Shown here: one piece after another, positions 48,201 through 61,644 of the stretch | How positions within the stretch are numbered: position 1 is the stretch's first letter | How the letters are laid out: each line of letters starts with the position of its first letter | Notes under the pieces: model-generated | The model's database searches: none | Told to the model about the DNA's origin: nothing | What the model saw: only the letters and a program-made list of their open reading frames with translations | Assembly: GCF_001522545.3 (NCBI RefSeq) | Contig: NC_031779.1 | Span: forward strand, 2,192,464 to 2,256,463 | DNA: 64,000 nt | Direction: 5' to 3' | Source of the DNA: Parus major | Lineage: Eukaryota > Chordata > Aves > Passeriformes > Paridae | Program-made: the position numbers and the translations under genes

Positions 48201-51200
48201 TGGGTTGAGGCAATTTCCCAGGATGTCAGTCCTCGAGAGAGAATAAAAAGGATCTCTCTGTGAAGAGCAGGGTTTGGTTTCTTAATGAAAAAAAAAAAAA
48301 ATTAGGATGATTCAAGCATCTTTCATCTGTCACAGCTGTGGGGAGGGTTTGTTGAAACTGGATGTTGTCCAAGGTAGTAGGAGATGGAGGATTGTGCTGG
48401 GATTTCTGTTCAACAGGAGTGATGGCACTGGGAGGGGCACTTCTACCTGGGGTAGAGCACAGGGGCTCACTTGGGATTGCCCAGGGGCAGTGTTCCATGC
48501 CTGGTTCAGGGAAAAGGGAACCAAAACAGTGAGGGAGAACTCTTTCACACTCAGATATCTAATTTCTCCCTTATGTTGTTCTTTGCTCAAAGCAAAGAGC
48601 AGGCTGCATAGGCTAAACCCAGTGCATGCAAAAAAGGGACCTGTCTTTACCTTGCCTTGCATTCCTGTGTGACAGGAGCCTGTGGAGAGGCATTTCCAGC
48701 TTTGCAGAGATGTATTTGTAGCTTCTTGTTGGTGTTTCCTGTTTTATGGTAATCAGGAATGAGCCCAGACGTCCTTCCCTGCTCCCACAAGTGCTCTGTG
48801 TGGATTGGACCTTGGGAGAAGCTGTGTGTGAAGGATGCTCCGAGAAGGAGCTCCCACCGTGTCAGGGCTGACAAAGCAAGTACAGGGACCATGGAAATAG
48901 CAGTTTTCTGTGAAAATACCTTTTCAACAGCAATCTCTGAAGTGCATTTATTTTTAGTGATTGTCTCTTAAAACAAAATTCTGCTGGGAAATGATCCTGC
49001 TGGTTAAAGTCCTCCTGAAAATGTAAGCACCAAGAACCATTTGCTCTGTGTTTGGATTTGGGTATTTTCTTTCAGTGCTCTCGGCAAAAACTGAAGGTTT
49101 TTTCTAAGAACAGTATTTAGAAAATTAGGTGGTTTTGGTTTTCCTTCTGCTTCTTCCTTTGAGAAAAGAAGTTATTTCCTAGGGAATTTGGGCTGGGGGG
49201 GGGGGGGTGGTCAATTTTCAGGGGTCCCAAACACCCCACAGACTCTCACCCTGCCCAAAAGCTTGGAGGGAAGCAGGATGGTGGTGCTGGGAGCAGGGAT
49301 CCCAGCCTGAGCATCCAGTAGGCACATAAGACCTCTCCCCAAGGAGCCTGCAAACCTTGGGCTGGATGATGTGGTCAGAGGCTTTATTTAGTTCTGAGCC
49401 TGAGTAGATTTTTAATGCATTAATTTTTAGTGTTTAAACTGAGTAGATCTTTGAACTGCTGTGGTTTCTGAGGGATGTTTCTTTTCCTCTCTGACTGCAT
49501 GTGCCATAAATGCTCCCAAAAAATTCTCCATGTCCTCTGTGGTGTTGCTAGCTCTGGTGATGTGGCCACAGACTTGCAGCAGGGCTTCCACTAAGCCCCT
49601 GTGGAATGTCTTGGATTTTCACTATTGAAAAGCAAGTTTTTGGCACCAAGGTTACATCAAAAGCCTGGTGTCCTCACAATGGAGAGGACATGCAGGAGTG
49701 GCAGCAGTGTTGGGGCTTTCCCCAGGAACAGTGGGGACACCAGGGCCATTCTTGTCTTCAGCTGGCCCAAATGCTGTGGTTGAACAGTGTGACTGGGAAA
49801 GCTGAGAGAGAGAACTGGGCTGGAGGAAGGAATGTCACAGGGGGAAAGGTGTCTGTGGTCTCTTTTGGAAGGTTGGCTACTTCACCAAGTAGGTGGTACA
49901 GTAGGGCCAAGGGAAGCCCTGAATTTTTCTGTGCCTTATCTGGTTCCCACCTGCCTTTCTGGCTTAAAACAGTTTTCTTCTCAAACCTCTCCAAGGGCAG
50001 ACAAAGTTATTAAGATATTTTTCTGTTGATAAAAATAATTATTAATACTGACAAAATCTACCAAGCCAGGCAGGGAGGCAGGCTGCCCTGCCCAAGGGTG
50101 GCACCATGAGTGCATTTGGTGGATGCCACCATCACGGTCCAGCAGCTCTGCAGAGCCTGCTGGTGGGATTTTATGCAGAGTGCCTGATGCTCAGGGGCTT
50201 TCCAGTACCTGTGAGCTTTGGTGGGGACCATCAGGAGCATTTTGTGGCAGGAATCTGGGCACTGTGTTTGTGAGACTGGGAGGCTTCAGAGGTTTTCTAG
50301 CAGTTGAGGCAGCTCTCTCTTGTCTTGGGGTGGGAGATTATATCGTGTGCAAACACAGCTTTGGGATGTCACATCAATGTTAACTACAGGGAAGAAGCGA
50401 GAGCGGAGGTGGGGGTGCGTGGCAGTTTGTTTCTTTGGGTTTATGCGTTGATACTTTCTGCTTAATTGCACCCTGACATGCACCAAGGGGCAAGGAGGGG
50501 TTTTAAAGCAGCTTTTTGAAAATAAAATTACCTTCCATGAAATATTTAGGATAGGCTGACTGCTTTTTAAAGACTGTTCTAATTACTCCTGCAAGGCTTT
50601 CACTTCTCCTGATCTCATTGCACATGGAGAGAGGCAGCAGGAGTGTTTGTCCTGGTTGGCACTGAGGAGCTGGGATGGTTTGTATTCATAGGAATAATTT
50701 TTTAATAATAATTTGCAGGAGGTGATCACTGCATTGACCCTTGGAGATGGGTGAGTTGGGAGTCAGAGAGCTTGTTTGTTCCTGTGAATATTTGCTGGTG
50801 ATGGACTGAGGGCTTGGAAGGGAGTGGAGGTAGTTTAGTGACATATGAGGGTATTCTAGAAATAAGAATAAAGCCCCTGGTGCACCCCATGGCTCCCTCC
50901 TGGCTGTGTCCTGCCTCCCGTGGCTGTGGGGAGCACGTGGCTTGCCTGTGGAGACGGGCTGCTCTAGGAAGTGCTCTCCCAGTGCTGTGAGGTGTGATCC
51001 AAAATTAGTATCCCATTCACTTGCTCTTAGCTGTGTTAGCTCTGCAAGGCTAATAGGGCTTAAAAAAAATAAAAAAGTCCCTTGTCACCAAATCAGCAGC
51101 TCTGACTCAGAACATGCAGAGGGAGCAGACTTGCTGATTAAGGCAAGGTTGATGTTTTAAGTGCTCACCCGGCCACAGCAGGGCCCTGGGACTTGCCTGA

Positions 51201-51599
51201 GAACCTCTGTCAAAGCCTGGGAGGGGTCCTTGGTTCCCATCTTGGTGCCTAAACCACCATGGGAAGAGGATGAAGGTGTAAGCATCAAACCCAGCCAAAG
51301 CACGGATCATTCCCAGTGCCGTGCCATGTTCTGCAATTAATCACTTCCACCCACACTACACCTTCTCCCTTCCTTAAATCCTCCCTTGCCTGGTTCTGGA
51401 GCAGGCAATGGAAGCAGCTCCAGTTTTATGAATCAATCAAAGACAATGCCTGCTTTTGAGGGCTGCTGATTTAGAGAGCCCTTTGCAAGCATGTGTGCAG
51501 TATGATTTCTTATCGGAGCACAGCTCTGGATGTGAGCTTGCCAAGAGGAGCTGTTCCAGCTCCCGGCCACATCCTGGGGAGACGGCCTGAGTGGTCCTT
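45266..51599. other. unassigned sequence; simple runs and one exon-like segment
   Basis: No gene is recognised. 47428-47513 (86 bases) lies between an acceptor-like ttgctcccag and a donor-like cag|gtaggc. An A14 run ends at 48300 after an aataaa at 48242. A G13 run lies at 49195-49207. AT-rich patches lie at 49420-49450, 50505-50600 and 50690-50720. Confidence 0.5.
49195..49207. repeat. G13 homopolymer
   Basis: Thirteen consecutive G, preceded by ggct. A potential G-quadruplex former and a likely site of length variation or assembly error. Confidence 0.95.
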
Positions 51600-51745
51600 T
51601 CATCTACAAATAAAACAAACAGGAACAAAGAAGGCAGTAATATTGACTTTCATCATTGATATTTCCATTTATCTCATACAGTTACTAATAATTAGTATTT
51701 CTGTAGCTGGATGGGTATAGCTCATAATCTCACTGTTTCAGGGGA
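51600..51745. promoter_or_regulatory. AT-rich island with paired homeodomain half-sites
   Basis: The block holds ggcagtaatattgac, catcattgatatttcc and the odd palindrome actaat-a-attagt (51684-51696), which places two TAAT half-sites back to back as dimeric homeodomain proteins prefer. No coding frame of interest. The enhancer role is inferred. Confidence 0.35.
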
Positions 51746-53630
51746 GCCTATTAATGTCACTGCCAAAACCAGGCAGGCATAAAGCACTGGACAAGTGCCG
51801 AGGAGGGATGGGAATGGAGCAGGGCTGAACCTGGAGGAGAGGTGCGAGGCTGTGGAGCAGGGAACAGTGGGGCAGCAGCACTGGGGAAGGACAAAATAGG
51901 GAGGGCCTGAGTCAGCACTGCTGTGCCTGTGGTGGGGTGGGAGAGCTGTGTGGGCTTGGTGAGGGGAGCTGGGCCTCATGGAGCATCAGCCAGCCCCTCG
52001 CTGCATCCTGTGGCCAGCTGGAGCACAGCTGTTCTCTGGGAGGGAAAGGCAAGACTGGCACTTTGTGCCAGTGGTGCTGGGGTGGAGGATGTGCTCCAGG
52101 TAGAGGCTCTGCTTAGATGCAGCCCCAGAGCCACTGCCCAGGGTGTGATGTGCCCCCAAACTATGGCAGCAACCCCCCATGTCTCCAGCACACTGGGATA
52201 TGTGAGGAATATCCTATGCAGGGCGTATTCCTGATGGGTCTGTCCCCACGTGCCCAGGGCACCTGTGTGGTTCATGCACACACTTCCTGCAGCACCTGCA
52301 GCCTTGTTTATTTGCTGGTCCTTCATTAGTCATTCCCAGTTCTCTTTTAAAGCCACTTACAGTGCTGTCTGCAGGTGCCTTGTGCCTGTGTGTCCACATA
52401 GGTGGGCTGAATCTCCTCTGGGATTCCAGAGGAGGTGGGACACTGATGTTTCCATGCTGGTGCTGCTGCTTTCCTGTGTTACTGTGAAAGCTTTGACACA
52501 CAACTGCTCTGTCAATCATCTGGGTCAGTCTGGAGGTCCATTTACTGCATCTGTGTTTTTAATTGTCCTGTTAAGTGTGCATCCTGACCCCTCCTGGGAG
52601 GGATGGCTTCTGGTGTGCAGCCTCCAAACATTACCAATTGCACAGGAACCGCTGTCACAGCAGCCGCAGGGACCTGCAAGCAGCGAATGCAAATGCAGGG
52701 CGGTGTTTTTATTAGGATTTAAATGAGTTTAAGACTGTTCAGAATTACAATGTGATTTGAGCCAGGAGGGGCTTATAAAACCGGTATGAGTTCATATATT
52801 ACACAGTAAACATGCCCAAGCCCATGGCTCCTGCTGAGCACCATCCTCACCAAGGTGGGGAGAGCAGTGGGCAGCTGCTGGGGCTCAGCCCTGTCGTCCC
52901 AACATGTTCCCATGGGGAAAGGCTGTTTGGGATGGGAGATGGGCTGCAGTCACAGAGGTGGTTGTGCAGGGAAGCTGGTCCCTGTTAATAAACCTGAGCC
53001 TGTGGTGCAGTACAGGTGTGATCTCTGGCTGAAAGGCAGGGGTGCAGGAGGGGCTTGAGGTTTGGGTCAGGGTTACACTACTTTATCCATTCCTCCTGGT
53101 ATAGCTACTCTGTGTTAAGGTGGCAAGGATGCCTCAGTACTGGTTTTGCTGGAGGATGCTGTGCAGGGAGTTGTGGCTTCCCTGGATGCTGGTGCAGCAC
53201 AGGGCAGCCCTTCCCTGGAGCAGACCCCGCTCCAGGTATCTGGGAGCAGTGAGCTTTCTCCAGTTGGTGCAGGCTGTGCTGGACCCAGCTTGCACCTCCC
53301 TGGAGATCTCACAGCACACAGATCACTGCTGGTTGTACAGGCAGTGCTCATAAGGGCTTTAATGGCCATTAAAATAACCACTGGCAGCACAGGGCTCTGC
53401 AGAGATGGGTGGTATGAGAGAGCTGTACCTGTGTGCCCAGGAGTCCTTGGCCTCTGACACCTGGGAGCCACCACAGCGATGGAATTCTCATTTGCTTCCT
53501 CAGCCAGAACAGGAATGAAAGGGAAGCTTGAGCTATTGGCTTGGGATATTTGTGCTTCGCCTCGTTTCAGTGCTGTGCTTTTGATCTCTGAAGGATACAG
53601 CTGAATATTTGAATGAGAAACGTGGTTGTG
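51746..53630. other. unassigned single-copy sequence
   Basis: GC-moderate DNA; a 158-codon frame (52250-52726) and others lack recognisable content. Nothing repetitive was noticed. Confidence 0.5.
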
Positions 53631-54000
53631 TTGAAATCCTAGACAAAATGCCTTTTGTGCCTCCCTGCATGTTTATTTGCGTAAGAAAGTGTTTTGCTGG
53701 AGAAACACGGAAGGAGCTCGAGGGAGAGGAAGGAAGGCGGCGGTGAGAGCATTGGGGAGCTCAAAGTACAATTTCAGGACACTTAAGAGCCTCTTATTGT
53801 CAGTGGCGAGACAGCGACATCAGAGGCAGCTCAGGCAATTGTCTGAGACAAATTGCTTCGTTTGATGGCTTTGTTGGTACCTCACTGGTTAAGTTCCTGG
53901 GTTATATATTTATTATTATATACAAAGCACAGGAGAATTACAAAAATACATGCATATGTATACACATCTCTGAATCCATCGTTATCTCCCATGAATGACC
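53631..54000. promoter_or_regulatory. possible conserved non-coding block
   Basis: Contains CpG-retaining sequence (53730-53830, with gaaggcggcggtgag and ggcgagacagcgac) followed by an AT-rich patch (53898-53965, tatatatttattattatatac, atgcatatgtatac). The juxtaposition and the retained CpGs suggest constraint. A 62-codon plus-strand frame covers the first half but is not recognisable. Confidence 0.3.
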
Positions 54001-54935
54001 TTGCAGGCAGGAAATAATGTCACCAGCCTGCGTGGTGCAGCTGGATGTTTGTTCTGTAGGTCCAGGGAGTGAGGGAGCCAGGCCCCTTTTGGGGCTCCTC
54101 ACGCTAGGGAGCGGGGCTGGTGCTGTGTTTGCCACAGGAGGGAGCATTCCCCTCGTTCCCAAAAAGAAAGGTTTTGCTTGCTTCAGGAGGCACTGAGGGA
54201 AGAGCCTTTGACAGGTAACATGCTGCTAAAGAAAGCTACTATGCCCAGGGAGGGAAAATTGCTGCTGGTGCCTGCAGGAGAGGTAAAAGTGGAGGTGTGA
54301 CACAGAGCAGCCCTGCTGCTCTGTCCTGCTTGGAGGAGAGATGGCAAAGCTGGATGTAAAGGCACCCTGGTGAAAAGACCCTCTGGAGGCATTTGGATTG
54401 CATTGGAGAGGCTCAGCTCCCCTGTTCCCATGGAGCCCTGGTGTCCCTGGGCTGTGGATGTGGGAGAAGGGGTTCTGTTCAGGGATACCTTGGCTGGGAG
54501 ATGTGAACTGCATCCAACAGCCCAGATCAAAGACACCTCAGCCAGTGACATCCACCAGAAGGCCTTTAGTGCCCAGCCCTGGAGCAGGGAGATTTGCTCA
54601 AGGGACTCATTTCCTTGCCTGAATGTAAAAACTGTGTCAACTTGACATTCAGGAAATTTTGTTTAATACCTTTTTATTCATTTAACAGTTTAGCTAATTG
54701 CAATGCTTTTTTCTTTTTTTTTCTTTTTGTATTTTAGATACTTATTTTTCATTCATTCCCGCTTTGTCCTCATACACACTTTGTTCTTTAAAGCTATTTC
54801 ATTATGGGTGTTTATTGCCTGTGCTGGTTCTCTGGGTGGATGGGGGAAGGAGGAGGGGTGCCCCAGCTGCACACACGTGCCAAAGCCATCGTTAGCTCTA
54901 GTGACACCAGCCTGTCTCAGCAGATCAGGACAAGA
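54001..54935. other. unassigned single-copy sequence
   Basis: No gene is recognised. A T-rich stretch with interspersed C lies at 54707-54730. It ends at a CR1 fragment. Confidence 0.5.
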
Positions 54936-55043
54936 TATCACAGAATTGTTTAGGCTGGAAAATATCTCTTAAGATCATTGAGTCCAACCACTAACCCACC
55001 ACTTCCAAGCCCACTGCTAAACCATATCCCCAGAGACCTGCCT
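54936..55043 (-). mobile_element. CR1 LINE 3'-end fragment
   Basis: The plus strand reads tatcacagaattgtttaggctgg, then atcattgagtccaacca, ccacttccaagcccactgc and taaaccatatcccc. This is the reverse complement of the CR1 3' end, of a different subfamily from the copy at 41.2 kb. About 108 bases remain, without coding capacity. Confidence 0.88.
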
Positions 55044-58000
55044 TTGTTTTGGGGTAGAAAGTGGCTAATGTCCTAGGGTTTCCTTGTGCTGTTTTCTCTG
55101 TGAATTAATTACTACTTTCCTTTAGTAAGAAAAATATCATTGGGAAGTTCCTTGACTTTTATTTTAGAGAACTGGGTAAATCCTTAGAAATACCCAGCTG
55201 TAAAGTGAAATGTCATTTTACTTCTCTGTTTTAGACTCACCAGCACTTAGCGGAAAATGTTTTCTTTGGTTAATTCTTACTGAATTGTCAAAAATATGAA
55301 AAGATAATAATTGCAATAATTACACTAATGGTAATGGGCTTTCACAGCCTTGGCTTTTACCACAGCTAATTGTGCTCATCCATTCCTCCTGTCTCCTCCT
55401 CACTCGGACATTTCCCCAGGCACAGAGAATCCCTACACAGCCCCCCGTATGTGACCTCCTTGCATCCAAACTTGCAGCAGGCCTGGCCCTGTTGTGTATG
55501 AACTCACCAAGTTCTGCTGGAGCTGCCTCTTCCTGGTATTATCCAGGCAGATGAGCTTGAGTTTAAGCTGGACCTGCTTCCAGGAGGTGCCATAGGACAC
55601 ACCTTTGTGCTGGGAGCCCCATGGCATCAATACCTGCAGCCTTTGGCACTGGCCAGCTGAGCACCAGGTCCAAACCAGGCTTCTTGTCCCGTTCCTGAGC
55701 AAGGCACACTCTACCTGTGTCCCTGTGGGTTGTTAGCCCAGTGCCCAAATAGATGTTTTCCGTGCTAGGAGCACTTTGCAATCCCTGTACAATCCTAGCT
55801 TGGCCAGTACGTGAGCACCAGCAAGGAACACAGCTGGGCAAAGATGTCAAGAGCTGTTACAGTGTGTGTGGGGAGCTTATATAAAAGGATCCATTTTCAT
55901 TCCCCTGCTTGTCTGCTTCAGTCAAAATAGTGCTCCAGCTAAGAGGGTGCAGTGTCAGGGCTGACCGCAGCGAGCTAATGCATGGCTGCTGCGGCAGGCG
56001 CTCCATCTCCCCGACCGCAGCTGTCCCGGCCCTGCCACAACCCCCGGAGCCCACAGCTCACCCTGCTGTGAATCACAGTTCCCACGGAACTGGAGCTCCC
56101 AGGCTGCCAACCACAGCCCTGCCGGGCTCCACTCCCAGCCTGGGGAGTGGCTCTCTGGTGCTCTGCCTTCCCAGCATGAGCAGGAGCCACCCTGGGAGCT
56201 CACAGCTGAGCCTCTGCTGCAGGGGCCCTTGGAGCAGCGCTGTCACATCAGGGATCTCTTTCTGCTCAGTGCCACGTGTGTGCACATGGGCACACGCGTA
56301 CCAGAGCGCCCTTGAGGTGTCTGGCACCTGGTGTCTTCATCTCCATTATTTAGAGGCTGTGAAGAGCATCTCAGTCCGCCTGTCGCTACGTGGGCACGTT
56401 GTGGGACCACTGGGGGGTGACTGGCTGGCTGGAACCGGCAGGGACTAGGAAATGGTGCCTTAGGCAGAGGGCACAGTGAATGCTTGTGTGCTCAGACTAC
56501 CTTAGCCAGGGCAGGGTGACAACTGTGTAGCTGAACCTGTGCTACGAGTCCTTGGAGATGTGATGTGGGGAGATGAGCAGTGTGTAGGGATCTGTGCTTC
56601 CCTTCGTCTTCTCCAGTATACTCTCATACATTCCTTGGCAGGGCTTGTCTCACCTGGACCCTTCCTGTTGAGCTGGACCCTTCATCCTGGGCACTTGGCT
56701 TTTTTCTGCCACTGTGTTGGGTAGCAGACATGCTCTGTATGGCTCAGAGGGAGTAATGTATGTGCCCCCCTGCCTGGACTTGGCAGAGGCCCACAGATGC
56801 TTTGGGCAAGCCTTTGCTATTGTATTCTTCCCTGTTCTCCCTTAAAAAGTGCCTCCTCAGGAGGTCTGTGCTGAGGCTGTGTGCTTGTGGAGAGTAGTGG
56901 CTGTGCTGACTGCAGCAGCTGGGAGGCTGTGTTTGTCTAGGAGGTGGATGGGGATGGCTCTGCCCTCCAGCAGCCCTGCTCCATGATCAGGACCCGTGAG
57001 GAATCATCCTCTGGCCAAGGCACCGTGTCTTTGTTCTCTGGCTGCAAAATTCTCCTTACTGAGGGCTCCATGAGCAGAGCCTGGTACAGGAACAGGCAAT
57101 ATGAATCCTGAAACCTCAATGCACCGAGCAATTTTCATCAGAGGTTTTTACACCTTGCCTTTCTCTTCTCTCTTTTCCCCCTCATTTCTCCTCAGTTAGG
57201 TCTCCCAGGCTTTGCTGGGTAGCTCACCACCACCCCTTGCCTGTCATTGGCACAGCCAGAGCAGCTGATGGGGCTGCGGGGATGCAGCGGAGCTGCAAAA
57301 CTCTTCCCAGCACTGGCTGGACTGAGGCAGAGGCCACCAGCCATCTCCCACCCCATCCCTCTGAAATGTCACTTGCTTTAAAATGCACTAGTAGTTTAAA
57401 ATAAGAATAACCTGCTCCAGGGCTTCTTAAACCGTGGAATTAAATATGGTTCTAGTCTCTAGGCAGAGTCTGACTCTTCAATTCTAAATCTGCTCAGCCA
57501 AGCGAAATATTGCAGGGGGAAAGAAATCAATATTTCTCGTGCCCGGCACAGAGAGGAAACTGTCTGTGTGTGGCTGCAGGCGTGCAAATGCAGATGTGCA
57601 CACACATGAGGCTGGGGTTGGGAGGGTGGCAGAGCTGAGACTCGGGATGGGGAGAAGGACACGGTGTTTGCAGTGCCAGTGCTGTGTGTGCTGTTCCAGG
57701 AGAGGTGTGGGGGTGAATCCATCTTATTCAGGTGTGTGACACAGCTGGGGTTCCCTCCACAGCGTTCCCAGCACAGCCTTTTAGACAAGGAAACACAGTT
57801 TTTTTCCTCTTTCAAGAGGAGTAATTTAGTGGCCAGTCAGAGAGAGGCTGTGAGCTTATTGCAGAGCAGGTGCATTCTGCACGTCCTGGTTTCTGGTACC
57901 TGGTGCATGGAGCTGAGCTGTGCAGGAGATGGGAATAATCAGGGATTCTAGCAGAGTGAAGGACTTTCCCAGTGACCCACAGGCCCCATCATTTGGAGCA

Positions 58001-61000
58001 TGGAAGTGGTCGAGATAGTGAATGGATGGGGTGCTTTTGCTGTCCAGCCCAAGGACTGATCTGGATGCATGCAGCACTCTGTGACCTATGGTAGCATATC
58101 CTGGGCATGGCTGTCCTTGTCCATGGTGTTTCTCTTGCCCAGAGGACATAGTGTGTGGGGCATGGCCCCTGGTGTCTGCTCTGGGAGCACTGATGAAGAT
58201 TCCCATCCTTCCCTGCTGAAGGCACCTACAGCTGGGGTTGTACTTCAGGGGCAGGTGAAACTGGTTTTGCCAGGTCTGAGTTCTCCAGGTGGTTTCTGTC
58301 CAACCTCTCTCCCCTCAGTCACTGCTTTGCAGAGTTCTGGTGTTCCTCCTCTCTGCTCCTCCATGGTCTGTGGTGGGAGGAGGGAGCTGTGCCGAGGTGT
58401 TGGGATCAGGGCTAGAGTAGGATCTCCATCTACAGTGGGAAGGACAAATGTTATTGACCTGCTCTGGCATCTGACCAAACCACAGACTCTCACCCCTCCC
58501 AAAAAGCCTCTCTGATAGCTTAATTTCTTAATTGCTGTCTGTGATCAGGATGTCAGCTCTGGCTCTCCTCCAAGATCTGTCACTTCCAGCAGGCTGGTGC
58601 TCACTGCCACCTTGCTTTGGTCACTATTTTCAGCTCACCTGAATAACTGGCTGGAGAGTCTCTCATCTCTGTGCAGGCCACCTCTGCTGCCCCTGAGGGC
58701 AGTGGTGCGTTCTGAAGGAGTTCAAGAGACTGAGGAGTGCCAGTTCAAGGCCCCAGCTCCAAGCCTTGTGCCTTGGCCAGAAACTGAGGATTGGAGCAGA
58801 GCTTTGTGTTCTGAGGTCCCAGGTTAGAGTCAAGCACAGTGCTAGGAGAGGTGAAGATGCACGGAGGTGCTGGGCTCAGGATGGAGAGCTGGAGAGCACG
58901 GCCGGATGCCTGGAGGTGAGCAGGACCCAAAGGAGAGCTGCTGTCTGTGGGCTCTGGCACAGGGTGATGGGAATTCCCAGAGGTTCCAGCCCCAGTTAAA
59001 GCAGTGCCATGAACATGTGCAGCAGGAGCTTACAAGCTGCAGCACAGCAAGGCTCTGTATCTCAATAAGCAGCACTCTAAGACAGACCTGAAAATAAATA
59101 TTTGAAGAAGAAATAGTACTCAGTCTTCTGTTGTCTCTCCTCCTTCCCTTTCGCTCTCTCTCCTGCCCCGCTTCTCCTGTCTTTCACGTATGACTGAACA
59201 TGAGAGTTCATTGTTAAAGGGGGTTTGTTTTCTTGTGGGTTTTTTCCCTTTCTCTGCTTCCCCAAGGAGGAAACTCCAGGTGCTTCACTGTTAACAGCTC
59301 CATACAACAGCAAAGGCTGTCTTCGTGCTGAGTTAGTCCATGCCTGTGATGATGGGTGCTTGTTTTTCTCCTCTGTGCTTAGTTTGTTTGCCATGATAAA
59401 ACACAAGTAGACAGCTCTTGCTTTTCCAGGGAACAGATACGATGGGATCAAGCTGTCTGAAGTCTGTAAGTGTGATTCAGCCCAACACTACAATAGTTAT
59501 CCTCATTCTCAGCAGGTCAGTGAGGTGCCATGAAGAATACTGCTCCTGGTCCCTGTTCTTGGTGGGAAAGGGAAAACTGGGCCAGAGAAAAGACAGCTGG
59601 GTTTGTGCTTTCCTGGAAAAAAAGGAGTAAGGGCCTGCTAAGCTGTGGATGGATGTGAAGGTCAAGGCTTGTGGCACTTCATGTCAGACAGAAGGTGGGA
59701 AAATCAGCCTGCTGCTAGCTGGGCCACCAGAGAGACGAGTGCTCATCCTGACACGGTGTGCACCCTATGTCAGTCGTATGGGGCTGTCAGGGAAAGTTGG
59801 GGTGCTGTGTGCAAGAAGATGGTCCTGGAAAAGCAAATGCAGAGTCAGCCCACGGGCTTTGCAATCTCCCACTGCATCTGAGGATCCGTGGGCTGGGAAA
59901 GGAGCATTGGCATCATCTAGAGCCCTCCTCCAAGTGTGAAGGAAAGTGTTAGGAGAAATCAACTGTAAAAGTAGAGGTGAAGAGTGGTAGTGAGAAGGGA
60001 AGGGAAAGGCTCCAAAGAGGAAATGGGACTAAAAAACGCAGAGGTGGTTTAAGGATATCTGAGACGTCACAGGCAAGGGAGATGGGCCGGGGGAGATGTA
60101 ACTTTGAGAGAAGTCTTCTCAGACTGGCTGCAAATGTTTGCTGAGCTTCTTGGCTATATTTAGCAGGCTCCATGCCCTTTGGAGAGCTCTCCAGGCAGAT
60201 GGCAGAGGAGTGGTTTGCCAAATGGTGGAAGCCGTGTCGGAAGGGGGTGCCCGGCATTCGGGGAAAGAAGTTTAATGTCAGCTTTGCCCTTCCTGCAGCA
60301 AAGCCGAGCGGTTCGCTTTGCTGCCTGCTGGACAGGGCTGCCAGATGGCCAAATATTTGCTTATAAATTAGCAATGGGAAACAGGCGATGCAAAGCCCTA
60401 AATTGAAGAAACCCAGGGCTTGGATTGTTCTCTTCCTCCTGTGCAGGATGGTCTCTGCAGAGCAGGGCTGGGTGGATCCATTGTTGAGGGGCAGCACAAG
60501 GAGATCTCAAAGCCAATGATCCCAGGCACGGCACTGGCACCTCTCCCCTCCTCACTGGCAGTCACGGGCCATTACTCAGGCATGTGCAGCCTCTGGCTGT
60601 GTTTGCTTTAAACCAATATGCAGAGAAAAACAGCTTTTCTCTCTAGGTAAAAAAAAATGCTGCTTGGTCTTGTATCTGTGCAGGATCTCACTGAATGGGA
60701 TATGACTGGAATGAAATTTCCAGGCACTAACGCAATAGAAGTACTCGTAATTTGTGTGTGTGCCTGTGTGGGCACAGACAGTGTACCTGATCTGGTGCTG
60801 AGCAGCATTCCATATGGTCCTGCCCTTCTGGAGCTCACCTGTGAAATGTCTTCATGGCTCATTTGGGGTGTTTCTGCATCACACCTGAGCTGGGGCTTTG
60901 TGCTAGTGGGGAATTAAAGCCTGAGAAATGCCAAAAGATTTTGAGGGTGGGAGGGTTGGGTGGACAGGGACCACAGGAATGTGCAGATACTCTCACCAAG

Positions 61001-61644
61001 GTAGTGCTAATGCTGCCTGTTGCAAGTCCTCCCAAATCACAGGACTGTCCAGCCCACTGCTCTCTGCATGCCTTCCCTCCAGAGGCATAAAATTTGTTTA
61101 AAAACAAGTAAGTTTAAAAATAATGGCTTCCTTTTATTTGCTGCCTGGAGTTGGAGCTGGGTGTTTGCACGTTCCCCAGTGTTCCTGCGCAGGCGGGAGC
61201 GCTGGCCTCTCTCCTTTTCCGTATGTTTCTTATGAAAGCCAAGCTTCCTGTCTCTTAACTTGACTCCAGGGGCTGGGGCTTGGAGAAGCTCTACCTCTGT
61301 AATGCTGGCAATAAAATCATAAGTGCTGGCTACGCTGCTGTAAAACTTTTATTGCTGTGGGAAGAGGAACAGCAAACCCTCCCTCTCTCCCTTCTCTCTT
61401 TCCATGCTGCTCCCCAACTCTGGCTCTCCTCACCCTCCAGGGCTCTGAGCCTTTGTGCCAGGGAGCATTGAGTGCATCCCATTTCCCTCTGTTTCTGCTG
61501 CCTTTGATCCCCTCCCTGTCCTGCATCCCTGTGGCTGATCTGCTGCTCTGGCCTCACTATGCCCCATGGCAGTGTGCTCCTGCCCCCTTCCTTGTCCCTT
61601 CCACGCTGTGTTGCTGCTCAGCTGCACCTCGGCTCTGTTTGCAG
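55044..61644. other. unassigned sequence, with small CpG and pyrimidine clusters
   Basis: 55230-55380 is an AT-rich patch (aataattgcaataattacactaatgg). 55963-56060 and 56270-56400 have modest CpG clusters (gcggcaggcgctcc; acacgcgtacc). 59122-59185 is a pyrimidine-rich tract. A 182-codon minus frame (59949-60497) and a 179-codon plus frame (55909-56448) are the longest; neither is recognisable. Confidence 0.45.

Noticed and set aside
48242..48300. aataaa followed by A14, as in a processed pseudogene tail
   Set aside because: No mRNA-like or repeat-like body was recognised upstream and no flanking target duplication was found, so it is treated as a simple A run.
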